Source of the DNA: Apoderus coryli
Taxonomy: Eukaryota > Arthropoda > Insecta > Coleoptera > Attelabidae
DNA: 64,000 nucleotides
Direction of reading: 5' to 3'
Assembly (NCBI GenBank): GCA_911728435.2
Contig: OU452202.1
Coordinates: 14,921,135 to 14,985,134 of the forward strand
The notes under the pieces are model-generated. The model had not been told where the DNA came from. It saw only the letters and a list, made by a program, of their open reading frames with translations, and searched no databases. This document shows, piece after piece, positions 33,880 through 44,952 of the stretch (position 1 is its first letter; every line of letters begins with the position of its first letter). The position numbers were made by a program, and so were the translations under genes.

Positions 33880-34165
33880 TCAAAGTCTTATCACTATTGT
33901 AATAGAAAAATCTAAAATTTTCAATATTTTGACAAATATGAATTTTTGGAATAGACATCCGTTCATAAACTTGCCTTTATTTTCGATGCAACAAAATAAA
34001 AATACATAAAATTTTAGCGTTGCCATTTAAAAATTTTGAAATTTGCCACTTGTAGAATTTGATTTTATACCTTTTTTTTTCAAATACCCTGTATTAATAT
34101 TTGTTAAAAAAATATACATAGGTGCCTAAAGTAGGTCTATCTATAACTACTAGGAAAACAATGGT
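33880..34165 (-). repeat. Fragment of foldback element F arm
   Basis: TATCACTATTGTAATAGAAA, GACATCCGTTCATAAACTTG and AAATACCCTGTATTAATATT match 20225-20470. This may be the other half of the piece at 32090-32228, separated by the LINE and mariner fragments. Confidence 0.75.
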
Positions 34166-34439
34166 GGTTGCATTGTAGCTTCATTTCAACCGATTGCAAA
34201 TGGATTCGTTTAATTCTCAGAATTATTGATTAAATTCTTAAATACAGGGTGAAAAGCAGTATTATACTAATGAACTAACACCGAATTTTCTGAATAGCTA
34301 TAGTGAGGAAAAATGGTCGACCTCTTACCAGAGACTATTACTACATTTATTTATCAAGGAAAAACTTGGTTCATATTATCAACCATTATGCTTGTGAAAG
34401 TCGTGTTATGGCACCGCTGCCAATTTGTGTTGACTTTCT

Positions 34440-35849
34440 CAATTCAATAAGGTCCTTACATTTTTTTTTAATTTGATATTTACTGTCAAGTAGTCTGTTG
34501 AAAATTCTTACCTAAGAGTTGGGAATTTTTCATAAAACAGTTTTTTATTTGTGACATATGATTTAATTCAATTAATCAAAAATGCGAACCTATTCCAAAA
34601 GAGAAAGAATATATATGATTTTTATTCTGGGAGAATGGTCCAAAAACGCTTTACTGGCATCGCGAGTTTACGCTCAAAGATTCCCGGCGCAAAATCATCC
34701 CAAAAAATCGGTGTTCAAGAGACTGTTAAGACAGCTTAACGAAAGATACCACCCAAACACAGTGCAACTGCATCAAGAACTTTTCAATATTGATTTTAAA
34801 CCGTGTTGAATTTTGTAGATGGGCAGGAACAAAATGATCGAAAATGAAAACTTTTTTAATAGTGGAGATGAAGGAGCAAATAAATGAAGCGTTTAGAAGC
34901 GTTACAGTTGAAGGATTTAAGAAAAGGATTTAAATGTGCCTAGAGTCCAATCATTTTCAACATTTACTATAAAATTTATCAGTATTTATGTATATATTGG
35001 TATTTAATTTAAGTTAAAAATGTATTTATTTATTATGTTATTGTTTAAATATATGGTTTGTCAAATTTTCATGGCTGACTTGACAAATATTATAATTTTG
35101 AAAATTCTTCCTATTACTACCAATATGTGCTTTTTCCATGCAAAATTAAGAATATACATATCTATAGGAAAACTCTATAGTGATTAATAGATAATTAATT
35201 TCATCATCATCAAATACAGGGTGGTCTACATAAAATTAACAGGTTCAATTAAAAATTCGCCTAATATTATGAATATGTGCATTTTCCACGACAAAGTATT
35301 ATAATATTTGACAGATAATTACTTTCTGCATCTAATTTTGATCTCATATACCGGGTGTTCCATTTGAAATAAACAAGTTATTTAGAATTAAACTTTACGT
35401 TCATATAACTTATATTATTGGACACCCTGTATTTAGTATTGGGGGTTTTTATATTTGGCGAAACAAGTGATGAGTGGGTATATTTATCAGCCCAGATTGG
35501 CTTAAAAAGAACAAATGAGTAGGTATGAATTTTTTCATTCAAATTATGTCTATATTTTTATAAAAATTAAAATAATTAAAAAACTGTCAGGTTTAGGAGA
35601 GATGTACGTACTTTAACGAAAGTTAGGTTTATCTTGAACGGGGAATCTAAAAATATGTTCATATACAGGGCATTCCATTTAAAAAAACACAACTATGGTT
35701 CATTTCTTATATTTGGGACACCCTTTATAGATTCACAATATTTTTAAAATGTAGCCATAAATCATTTTTATCGAACACATGAATAAAACTTTTAGGAAAT
35801 TAAATAGTTTAGCCACACTATTCCGTATCGTATGGCGTGAATATCCCTG
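34440..35849 (+). mobile_element. Mariner-type foldback element 'A', copy 2 (left arm lost)
   Basis: Contains the central transposase N-terminus (34582-34809) and a complete right arm ending GGCGTGAATATCCCTG at 35849 next to TA. Right-arm modules with internal mariner-like borders are visible at 35208, 35349-35435 and 35664-35731. It starts abruptly in the central region, so the left arm is deleted. Confidence 0.85.
34582..34809 (+). pseudogene. DUF4817-type transposase N-terminus
   Basis: Encodes MRTYSKRERIYMIFILGEWS, KNALLASRVYAQRFPAQNHP and KKSVFKRLLRQLNERYHPNT. This is the 'R-Y-S-..E...M....G....A...Y...FP....P....F..+...+' helix-turn-helix that opens many insect mariner-like transposases. 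It ends at a stop after FNIDFKPC, followed directly by the element's arm. This is the best preserved of three copies (others near 23240-23620 and 42190-42470). Confidence 0.72.
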
Positions 35850-35859
35850 TATATTGAAC

Positions 35860-36935
35860 CTTACATGGCCAGCTAAATTGTGCTCGATGCGGAGCGAGCG
35901 CTATGGATATTTTTAAAAGATTTTTTGCAACGGGAATTTTCGTGAAAACATTTCATTTTCGCTTTTGTTATTTGGATATAATAGATCTGGAAATGGTAGG
36001 TAGAGACTATGGAGCGAGATACGGTTTTTGATTCTTAGATAATAGCCCGACTGAAAAAGCTATATATTAAATTTACGAAGCCGAAGAATTTGTATTTATG
36101 CTTTTATAGCTGCTTTTAGTAATATGTTATTGAAGAATTGATATTTATGAAGATAGATTCGAAGCGTATATATTGCTATGTTTCCAACTCAAAACTATTG
36201 TATTGTGCCGGATTGTTAATCGGAATGTGATCGTAAAATGGGCTATACAGTAGAACATAGTAAAGATGTATACTAGATCTAGTTATTTACGCATGGAAGG
36301 ACTCAAAACACGTATTTATTTATTACGTACATAGCTTACTTTTGCATCGAAAGATTGATTTTAGTTTAGTGTTTTTTTTGTTTAACTAAATGTACCTTTT
36401 ATATACCGGGGAAAATATTCACTTAAATTGAGTCAACTATGTACAATTATATAGAAAATTCCCACCTGAAGCGAATGTTTTTTCCAACTCACAGACGTTC
36501 GTTTTCTTCATTGGATTTTCTGTACCTTTTATGTTGTGAAGTGTTTTATTTTTGGATCTTTTGTTGGCAAATAAGTGTTCTAAAACATTAACTCTTTTAA
36601 ATCAATGAAAAAGTGTTCCCTGGAAATGTCTTTGACGGCTAAACAACCAGCAATATTAGTTTAGTAGTAGTTTAGTCCATGTTAGGTTGGTTAGGTGTGG
36701 AGCCATTTGTACTTGATAAGCGTTTTTAAGAAATTTATTAATTTGACCTCTGCGCGGACCTTGCAGATTGAAATAGAAATAGCATAGCCCTCTAGCGGTG
36801 GACCACTAAAACAAATTGCTGCATCTGCAAGCAACGTTGTCTGCATGAAACAGCAGGGTCAACTTCCGCGCTTTAGGTGTAAAATAAAATTGAACAAAAT
36901 TTTACAAATCCTTTTAACACCAGACTAACTAAACA
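35860..36935. other. No supported gene
   Basis: AT-rich intronic sequence with no domain-bearing frame and no terminal repeat I can pair within the window. Confidence 0.5.
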
Positions 36936-36936
36936 T

Positions 36937-39190
36937 TATCCAGTTAGTGAAACTCTATATGGTGAAAAACTCTTTACAGTGCAATTTTTTCAAGACCTAG
37001 AATATTTTAATGAAATTTAATGTAAAAAACCCTGCATATAGTGAATCTTTAAAATGAATAGGACTCTATATAATAAAAATTTACCGGACCATTATGTATA
37101 CATTTTTATGCATTTATTGAGATTTTAACCCTTTCGGGTTTCTCATTTATATTTTTATATTGCATTCTTTTGAAAATGTTCTTAACGCGTTCATAACGGC
37201 TAATGGTAGACAATAAAGTAGTAGATTTCTGTGAGACACCTGGGGAATTCCTAATCCATTTTATAGTCGAGGTCTAGTAATTCGCAAATTTAGGTTCAGT
37301 TGGTGTTTGTTTAAGAATCAAGTAAGATGTCCAAGAGTGTGTGTTTAAGCTTAGCTCAGAAAATTGAAGTTTTGGAGGAAGTTGATAAAGGCTGCAAAAA
37401 ATTGATGTTGCTGCAAAATTCGGTGTTTCCCCAAGTTGTGTAATTCTGATAGTAAAAACTCGCGAAACTAACATCAAGAAAACTAATGTAATATCGGGAA
37501 ATTTAATAAAGCAAAACGCTCTACAATTTGCTAAAGTATTTAACTGCGTTAATTTTCAAGCTAGTGAAGGGTGGTTGAGTGCCTGGAAGACTCGCAATGC
37601 ATTTGTTTTCAAAACTGTGTCTGGCGAGAGTGCAAACGTTAGTCAGGAGAACTGTGACATCTGGACTGAAACTGTTTTAAAAAATGTATTGAAAAAGTAC
37701 GAGCCAAAAAACGTTTTCTATTGTTATGAAACCCGTTTGTTTTTTAAATGTTTGCCTAATAAAACTTTCGCTTTTAAAAGTGATTAATATTTTGGTGTTA
37801 AAACAAGTTATTCCTATTTCGATAGAGGGTGATAGGGAATTATGGAAAAACCCTCAGAAAAATCTTACAAAAAATAAGATTTCGGAGGTAATGAATAGAA
37901 TTATCCCTCATCGTAACCCAGTAGTAACTTTTAAGGCCTGATTTCCTTGGAAGGTTCTTTCTCGAATAATATCTCGTCATCAATGGTAGACAATAATAAT
38001 TATTAGTATTAATCTAAAGTACAGTAAGTTAGTTTCATATATGTGAAATCATTTAATCAGGCCAATTCTAATTGATGAAGCTCTGAAAGCTCCTAATAGT
38101 GGCCAAGGTCTTGGATCTACTAAGTGATATGAAAGATTTGTGCTCTGGAAATTAGTTTAGTTCTCTTGAATAGAGGGTTCTAAGAACTGAGAATACATAT
38201 GATTGAAGTACGGAAACAGCTGTTTCTAGAATTAGCAGAAGAATTTGAATAATAATAAGTATAGGAATTAAGGTTGTTACTATTGCAGGCCCCGTGTTCC
38301 CTAGAAGTGTCATTAAAAGATGTTCTGTAATTAAAATTGCTGATAGTCGAATAGCTAAAGTTCCTGGTCGAATTAACTTACTAATGGTTTCAATAATAAC
38401 TATAAAGGGTATTAAAATATTAGGAGTTTCTTGATGAACTAAATGTAAAAATATATGCGAGGTGTTTATTATTCACCCATATATCATGAAGGTAATTCAT
38501 AGGGGTAATCTTAGTGTTAAGGGTAACACTTATGGTTGGAGCAAACATGGATGGCTCAGAAAAACTGAAATTACTACTCGTAGGTAAAAGCAAAACTCCC
38601 CGTTGTTTAAAAAGAGTTAAATCTCTGGAGTTAAATTACGCCAATACTAATTTCTCGAATAATTTCGAAAGGTGGGTTAAAAAACTGGACACGAAAATTA
38701 AAAGCCCAAAAGCGAAAGATTGTGATGTTTATAGATAATTATTGTCCTGCACATCCAGTTAGTGTAAGCAAAAATTACCGAATATTGAATTGACTTTTTT
38801 CCACCAAACATGACCTCCAAATTGCAACCTATGGACCAGGGTATTATAAAAAACATAAAACATCATTACTGAAACAGAATTGTTCACAAAATTGTTAACG
38901 CTATTGATAACAACCTACCAGTCCAATAATTGATTACCCTTAAAGACTGTATAACTGAAGTCGTTAAAGTATGTTTCTCAGAAATCTATCAAAAACTGGT
39001 TTTCTGAAGCAGGTTTTACAGAGAAAAATCACTAATGGAAGGATGAACACGAAATCGATATCGCTACCTTGGAAAACAATGGTGTATAGCTTGGCAAACG
39101 AATCTGTGACAACGAAAGGAATGCGGACAAAAAAATATTATATTGCCAAATTTAACTACAAAATATCACTAGTTCTCGAAAAGAAGTAGT
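36937..39190 (+). mobile_element. Tigger/pogo-type DNA transposon, split by a NUMT
   Basis: The left end CCAGTTAGTGAAACTCTATA TGGTGAAAAACTC is a pogo/Tigger-like terminus; a solo inverted copy is at 50741-50826. The transposase runs from ATG at 37327 (MSKSVCLSLAQKIEVLEEVD) through a frameshift to the CENP-B-type DNA-binding part (FGVSPSCV...ETNIKK, NFQASEGWLSAWKTRNAFVF, SGESANVSQEN) and the DDE start (YEPKNVFYCYETRLFFK). It resumes after the NUMT with VTLMVGANMDGSEKLKLLLV, then NIELTFFPPNMTSKLQPMDQ. Stops and frameshifts are numerous. The right terminus was not found. Confidence 0.85.
37790..38521 (-). other. NUMT: nuclear copy of mitochondrial atp6 (3' part) and cox3 (5' part)
   Basis: On the minus strand, read in the invertebrate mitochondrial code, 38521 to about 38125 gives ATP synthase subunit 6 from the LPLWITFMMYGWM region through [33 protein letters not shown], to the usual end STLYSSELN and TAA. 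It is followed without a gap by cytochrome oxidase subunit III: HLVDPSPWPLLGAF, YHWWRDIIRESTFQGNQALK, TGLRWGMILFITSEILFFVS and FHNSLSPSIEIGM. TGA is used for Trp and AGA for Ser, and no true mitochondrial stop interrupts either gene. It lies inside the Tigger transposase ORF, with about 30 bp of transposon lost at the join. Confidence 0.93.
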
Positions 39191-39199
39191 ATTAACTTG

Positions 39200-40830
39200 A
39201 AAATCGATTTTTTACAATTACAAATAATAATAATGAAAAAAGATCAGCATTTTTAAGTGGTTGTTTGTTTTATTTTTATTTAATAACGAAAATTTTTACC
39301 ACTGAATATTAAAATAGGGAAAAGAAATTACGATCTTCTGTAAAATCGGCAATAACAGGCGAAATAGGTGGTTAGACGCCGCCTGAATGATTCTAATTGG
39401 TGCGTGGACCCTCACACGTTTTGTCGCCATGCGGGTGTTCAAGTCGCAATTGGTGGAAACTGAGTTCTTCCCCGCAATTCTTGCCGCCCCTCGTAGTAAT
39501 ATTGAATCAACCAGTGGCGTTATTATTTATACTTTTGTTGTCGTGTATGAGTTGCAATATTATCAAATATTATATCAAATTATTATTGTATATTTACAGT
39601 TCTGTTACTTTAGTGTTTTAGGTTCAAAACTATTTTTTTTTTGTTCTTGTAGAAATATAAGCTTACACATTGTTTGTTGTTTATTAAGGCATCAACACTG
39701 AAAATTTTTATTGAATCTACTCAGAATTTTGGTATTTTAAAGATTAACAACATAATCGTGACAGAAGGTAACACTATATCAAAATTACAGAGTGGCCAAA
39801 AATCCTCGGAACAATAAATTTTTCAATACCGTTCTCGATTTTTGATATTTCTAAAACTAAAACTATTAAGTCTCGTATATCATTTAAAAGGACCAAAAAT
39901 ATGCAATTTTAATGGCTAAAAAAATCAGCGTAGTTGGATTTAAAAAAACATCTCTCAGAACGCCTCCGTATATGTGCGAGTTAAACCCAATACAGTTAAC
40001 TTACGCAAAACTTAAATTAAATATATAAGAACCCGCAATACAACCGGAAATTTCACCCTAACTACATTAAAAGCAGTTTTTAATATCCAGTAATGATTGG
40101 AATAGTTTTTGCCGACATGTTAAGGAGTTCGAAGAAAAACTTTGGAGGAAATTGAGCGCCTTGTTATAACTTTAGGACAAGATGACGACAGCGAGACTGA
40201 TGATAATGATGATGCTCAAGTTGACGAAATCTAACATTGCCACCTTCTATAAAGTAATACTAATTATGATCGTTATATTTAATCGAAATATTTAAAACAG
40301 TTAATTATAGTTTCTAAACGTGACTTAAAGCAACAAAAAGATCCAAGATAATTTAATTAATTTCGCTAAGTTGTTTTAGATTTTTTTTGTTTAAATCAAG
40401 CAATATTACCAAAGAATTTAATTTATTGTTTTAGAATGTTTTTGTTTGTTTTTTATAAGAACGGTTTATTTTCATTTTTGGTATGCAAACTTTAGTACAT
40501 ATTTGAAATAAAATAAATAATTAAATAAATAAATAAAATACTTCTTGGGTGTTATAGCTTAATAGCAGTATGTGCTTTTACCAAACACCTGAAGAACTTT
40601 TCATTAATTTCAATTGTTTAGTAATACATAAATGTTTATTAATTATTACTAAACTTTTACAACGCACGCCGCTGGAAATTTTATGTTTTATTACAACTGC
40701 ATTCCCCTTACCGACACCGCGCTATTACAGATCAATTTGCCAAACTATATAATTAATGAAATATCTGCTAAAAAGAAGCCTACCCTAACTTAACCCTGTT
40801 TTCGTTGAAGATGTGAATGTGAATCAAAAA
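39200..40830. other. No clear gene; possible acidic transposase tail
   Basis: Around 40150-40233 a plus frame reads EEIERLVITLGQDDDSETDD then NDDAQVDEI and a stop, an acidic tail of the kind that ends Tigger-type transposases. It is 950 bp from the main remnant, so linkage is unproven. A GC-richer patch at 39355-39500 gives open frames on both strands but no recognisable protein. Confidence 0.4.
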
Positions 40831-40839
40831 CTGACTTAC

Positions 40840-40892
40840 CTGTGTGGAGACATCAAAATGGTTGACGATAACTCTAGATGTACCGAGATAAG
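40840..40892 (-). CDS. Internal exon 1 (5'-most seen) of minus-strand host gene
   Basis: A 53-bp micro-sized exon between acceptor TCTTTTGCGCAG and strong donor CACAG|GTAAGT. It encodes YLGTSRVIVNHFDVSTQ after a split codon ending in CT, and leaves phase 0, matching exon 2 across a 14.8-kb intron. Evidence is the pair of good splice sites, open frame and phase; the short length makes it the least certain of the eleven. Confidence 0.7.
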
Positions 40893-42832
40893 CTGCGCAA
40901 AAGAAAACAACTTTAGTAATATTGTTTTTTAATCTAAATACCTAAGTCAACAAATTTTACAGATAAATTACAGACTTGCACATGTTAAATTACTATGCTG
41001 AGAATGGTGTTACATATATTAAACTTTTAATTAATTAATTAGCAGACATGTCCGCATTAATTAAACCAATATTTGAACTCAACATATTAACTAGCATTTT
41101 TAGGTGACATACAAATACTTCAAAATATTACTTAAGTCTGTAATATATCTATAATGAAACGAATAATACCAACTACTACAGTGCCTACGTTCTCAATGAT
41201 TACACTTAGGTGACAAACAACAATGATATTATGCAAAAGGACGACTTATTAAAACACAGTAAGGCGTCTGTTTATAACTTTTATGTACATTTACGGAAAG
41301 GTGAGGTCAAAAATGAGTGCTAACGTATTCTTTTTGATCTACACCGGTATATACAATATGGTTCTACACGAGATGATTTTTTGTACCTGTATGCTGTGGT
41401 TCCATGCTGTGTTCCTGTTTACGCAAAAGATTTTTCATTCTAATAAGAATTATGCCTGAAACCAATGGGAAAAAGGATTTTTTATTAATTTTATAAAACC
41501 CAATTTTTTTAAATAAAACAATACTTTAGAACTACTTCATTGCTGTTTCAATCATATATATAGGTACCTACGGTTTCTCAGAATTTTTAAAGGTTTCTAG
41601 CCTTATAAATGGGACGATGGGTATAACAAAATTATAAATGAAAATATACCGTAATTATTCTGTAATTCGATTAATTGTATATATACAGGGTTATTCACGC
41701 CATACGACACGGAATAGTGTGGCTAAACTATTTAATTTCATAAAACCCCCAATACTAAATACAGGGTGTCCAATAATATAAGTTATATGAACGTAAAGTG
41801 TAATTCTAAATACCTTGTTTATTCCAAATGGAACCCCCGGTATATGAAGTCAAAATTAGATGCACAAAGTAATTATCTGTCAAATATTATAATACTTTCC
41901 TATAGATAACTCTTGACGTTTTCGTGGAAAATGCACATATTCATAATATTAGGCGAATTTTGAATTAAATCTCTTAGTTTCATGTAGACCACCCTGTATT
42001 GGATGATGATGAAAAGTTTTCCTTTAGATATGTATATCTTTAATTTTGCATAAAAGAGGCACACATATTGGTAATAATAGGAAGATTTTTCAAAATTATA
42101 ATATTTATCAAGTCAGGCATGAGAATTTGAGAAGACAGAATATATTTTTTTTAATTTGATATTTACTGTCAAATAGTCTGTTGAAAATTCTTACCAAAGA
42201 GTTGGGAATTTTTCATAAAACAGTTATTTATCTGTGACATTTGATTTAATTCAATTAATCAAAACTGCGAACCTATTCCAAAGGAAAAAGAATCAACATG
42301 ATTTTTCTGGCAGAACGGTCCAAAAACGCTCGTGAGTTTACGCTCAAAGGTTCCCGGCGCAAAATCATCCCAAAAAAGCGGTCTTCGAGAGACTGTTAAG
42401 GCAGTTTAACGAAAGATACCACCCAAACACAGTGCAACAAATAAATAAATACTGATTTTAAATCGTGTTGAATTTTGTACATAGGCAGGAACAAAATCAT
42501 CGTAAATGTAAACTTTTTTAATAGAGGAGATGAAGAAGCAAATACACGAAGCATTTAGAAGCGTTACACCAGGTTAAAGTTGTTGAAGGATTTAAGAAAA
42601 TCATTTTGAACATTTATTATAGTCTTGTTGCTTTATGTAACAAGCAATTCTTAAATAAAGCCTCCCTGCTAGGGGACGGAGTTGTTACTTCTTGTCCGGC
42701 CATCGTTTGTGAACTGTGTTTCACCCGGCATATTGCCTGTTCACGCTAGATGTCGCCAAATACATCTATCTCTCAATCAATTCTCGTGCTAGTATAAGCT
42801 CTTTGGAAATTTGCGTCACACTGCCTGCCGAT

Positions 42833-42874
42833 CACCACTGATGAGTCGTGGATCGAGGAAATGGCCGTCTGGTG
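42833..42874 (+). ncRNA. Type I hammerhead ribozyme, unit 1
   Basis: CACCA, CTGATGA, GTCG-tggat-CGAG, GAAA, TGG/CCG, TC, TGGTG. Stem I CACCA (42833-42837) pairs with TGGTG (42870-42874). Stem II has one mismatch (G.G) and stem III has one G.U with no loop. The cleavage triplet is GTC, with cleavage expected after 42869. The stem II mismatch may weaken it. Confidence 0.85.
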
Positions 42875-43168
42875 GAAGCATGGTAGTGTGAAACAAATTT
42901 CCAACATAACTAGTCTTGTTGCTTTATGTAACAAGCAATTCTTAAATAAAGCCTCCCTGCTAGGGGATTCGGGCGCATCTAGTGTTGGCAATAGGATATA
43001 ATGGAGTTGTTACTTCTTGTCCGGCCATCGTTTGTGAACTGTGTTTCACCCGGCATATTGCCTGTTCACGCTAGATGTCGCCAAATACATCTCTCTCTCT
43101 CAATCAATTCTCGTGCTAGTATAAGCTCTTTGTAAATGTTGGAAATTTGCGTCACACTGCCTGCCGAT

Positions 43169-43210
43169 CACCACTGATGAGTCGTGGATCGACGAAACGG
43201 CCGTTTGGTG
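43169..43210 (+). ncRNA. Type I hammerhead ribozyme, unit 2
   Basis: CACCA (43169-43173), CTGATGA (43174-43180), GTCG-tggat-CGAC (43181-43193), GAAA, CGG/CCG, triplet GTT (43203-43205), TGGTG (43206-43210). Stems I (5 bp) and II (4 bp) are perfect. Stem III is the self-complementary ACGGCCGT without a loop, which in such elements is taken to favour dimeric cleavage. All core nucleotides are intact. The GTT triplet is permitted but is usually slower than GTC. Confidence 0.9.
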
Positions 43211-43666
43211 GAAGCATGGTAGTGTGAAACAAATTTCCAACATAACTTAAAGTGTTGTTGCTTTATGTAACAAGCAATTCTTATTTATTATAAAATTTAT
43301 CAGTAAGTTATTTAATTTAAGTTAAAAATGTATTTATTTATTATGTTATTGTTTAAATGGTTTGTCAAATTCTCATGGCTGAGTTGACAAATATTATAAT
43401 TTTGAAAAATTCTTCCTATTACTACCAATATGTGCTTTATCCATGCAAAATTAAAATAGTATATTGTGCAACGAACATGAAATGACACATATTTCCTACG
43501 AGTATGATCTTTTGCAGCATGAGCCGCAGGCGAGTGCTGCAAATCATACGAGTAGGAAATGGTCATTTCATGTGAGTTTCACACTATACTTTTTCTATGA
43601 CTGTTTTAATGCTTTTGAATAAATTAAACATAATTTTTAGCAAAATATTTGTTTTTCGAAACTTAC

Positions 43667-43741
43667 CCCTAAATACGATAAGTTAGAAGTATTAAACTTA
43701 CTAGGTGGTGTTAAACTATATTCACTATCACTATTTTCCAT
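43667..43741 (-). CDS. Possible 5' exon of an unidentified transposon gene
   Basis: ATG at 43741 opens MENSDSEYSLTPPSKFNTSN LSYLG (25 codons), ending at donor GGG|GTAAGT, a strong splice site. The rest of the gene is not present in this element. The acidic, Ser-rich start is typical of transposon-encoded proteins but not diagnostic. Confidence 0.4.
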
Positions 43742-43907
43742 TATATAAATAGCTTTGAAACCTTCGTATTTAGTGAGATAATTATAATTATTATTAATTA
43801 TAAATAAACTGTCAATTTGGTGTTTGTATTGTCGGCGATGCTATGATGATTTTTCATGCCCGACGCTACTTTTGTCATTACCAGGAAATTTACCCGTGGA
43901 CAATAGA

Positions 43908-43944
43908 TATTTCCCACTAGTTGCTAGGCAACTAGTGGGAAATA
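43908..43944. promoter_or_regulatory. Perfect 17-bp hairpin containing an X-box-like sequence
   Basis: TATTTCCCACTAGTTGC-TAG-GCAACTAGTGGGAAATA. The centre GTTGC-TAG-GCAAC fits the general RFX X-box layout of GTNRCC and RGYAAC half-sites with a short spacer. It lies about 170 bp upstream of the possible exon start at 43741. Regulatory function is inferred only. Confidence 0.4.
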
Positions 43945-44952
43945 TTGAATTGAATATTGAAATGAAAAACAACATTACAATGTACTACATTTTCAAATCA
44001 TGATTGAACATATAATAAAGGCATTTAAAGACAGTCGTAGAAAAATATACATATATATATAGTGATTAATAAATAATTAATTTCATCATCATCAAATACA
44101 GGGTGGTCTACATGAAAGTAACAGGTTAAATTAAAAATTCGCCTAATAGGTATTATGAATATGTGCATTTTGCACGAAAACGAGTAAAGAGTATTATAGT
44201 ATTTGACAGATAATTACTTTGTGCATCTAAATTTTACCTCATATACCGAGTGTTTTATTTGAAATAAACAAAGAATTAAACTTTACGTTCATATATAACT
44301 TATATTCTTGGACACCCTGTATTTAGTATTGGGGGTTTTTATATTTGGCGTAACAAGTGATGAGTATATTTATCAGCCCAGACCGGCTTAAAAAGAATAA
44401 ACGAGTAGGTGTGAATTTTTTCATTCAAATTATGGCTATATTTTTATAAAAATTAAAATATTTGAAAAACTGTCAGGTTTAAATGAGATGTACTTCTATG
44501 AAAGTTAGGTTTATTTTGAATGGGGAATCTAAAAATATATTCACATACAGGGCATTCCATTTAAAAACACAACTATGTTTAATTTCTTATATTTGGGACA
44601 CCCTGAATAGATTCACAATATTTTTAAAATGTAGCCATAAATCATTTTTATCGAATACATGAATAAAACTTTTAGGAAATTAAATAAGTTTAGCCATACT
44701 ATTCCGTGTCGTAAGGCGTGAATAACCCTGTATATTGAGCATATTATATTATATAACTATTAATGGGGTAACCCTCGAAATATGTCTCATATACTGTATT
44801 ATTTATAAATAAAGACTGTGTGGAGGTGACGTATTTTGATTGTTGCATTCACATTATTAATTAAAGAAATTGATTAAATCTAGTCTAAATATAGGTGAAG
44901 ATTCTTGTTATATTGTATGATAGCCAGTTAGTGTCATTATATTTATCTAGGC

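Larger units (their letters stand above)
42621..43282 (+). mobile_element. Hammerhead retrozyme-like tandem repeat
   Basis: Two units plus a partial third, each starting near CTTGTTGCTTTATGTAACAA GCAATTCTT: 42621-42910, 42911-43248 and 43249-43282. Unit 1 lacks a 35-bp segment and about 11 bp elsewhere. The array is flanked by ATTTATTAT at 42612-42620 and 43283-43291, a 9-bp target-site duplication, and the host foldback copy 2 shows a single ACTATAAAATTT site there. Each full unit encodes a type I hammerhead ribozyme; the cleavage sites are 336 nt apart. Tandem units with hammerheads plus a TSD is the published structure of metazoan retrozymes, thought to spread as circular RNAs copied by reverse transcriptases of other elements. 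There is no ORF of its own. Confidence 0.9.
43458..44050. mobile_element. Unclassified TIR element with hairpins and a possible first exon
   Basis: Absent from foldback copies 1 and 2, so it is an insertion. The outer ends share TATACTTTTTCTATGACTGT with its inverse at 44024-44050. It contains a 133-bp near-perfect hairpin (43458-43590), a 17-bp perfect hairpin (43908-43944) and a short exon-like frame (43667-43741, minus). The superfamily is not identified. It looks like an internally deleted copy of a gene-carrying transposon. Confidence 0.7.
41686..44730. mobile_element. Mariner-type foldback element 'A', copy 3, host of two insertions
   Basis: Starts CAGGGTTATTCACGCC, ends GGCGTGAATAACCCTG, TA on both sides. 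The left arm has lost about 350 bp relative to copy 1 (join near 41745). The centre keeps a broken transposase N-terminus at 42190-42470. It contains the hammerhead retrozyme (42621-43282) and, in the right arm, another TIR element (43458-44050). Confidence 0.88.

Noticed and set aside
42773..42991. A protein-coding gene on the minus strand of the retrozyme
   Set aside because: The frame spans the junction of two ribozyme units and is not kept in the second unit; it is a by-product of the repeat.
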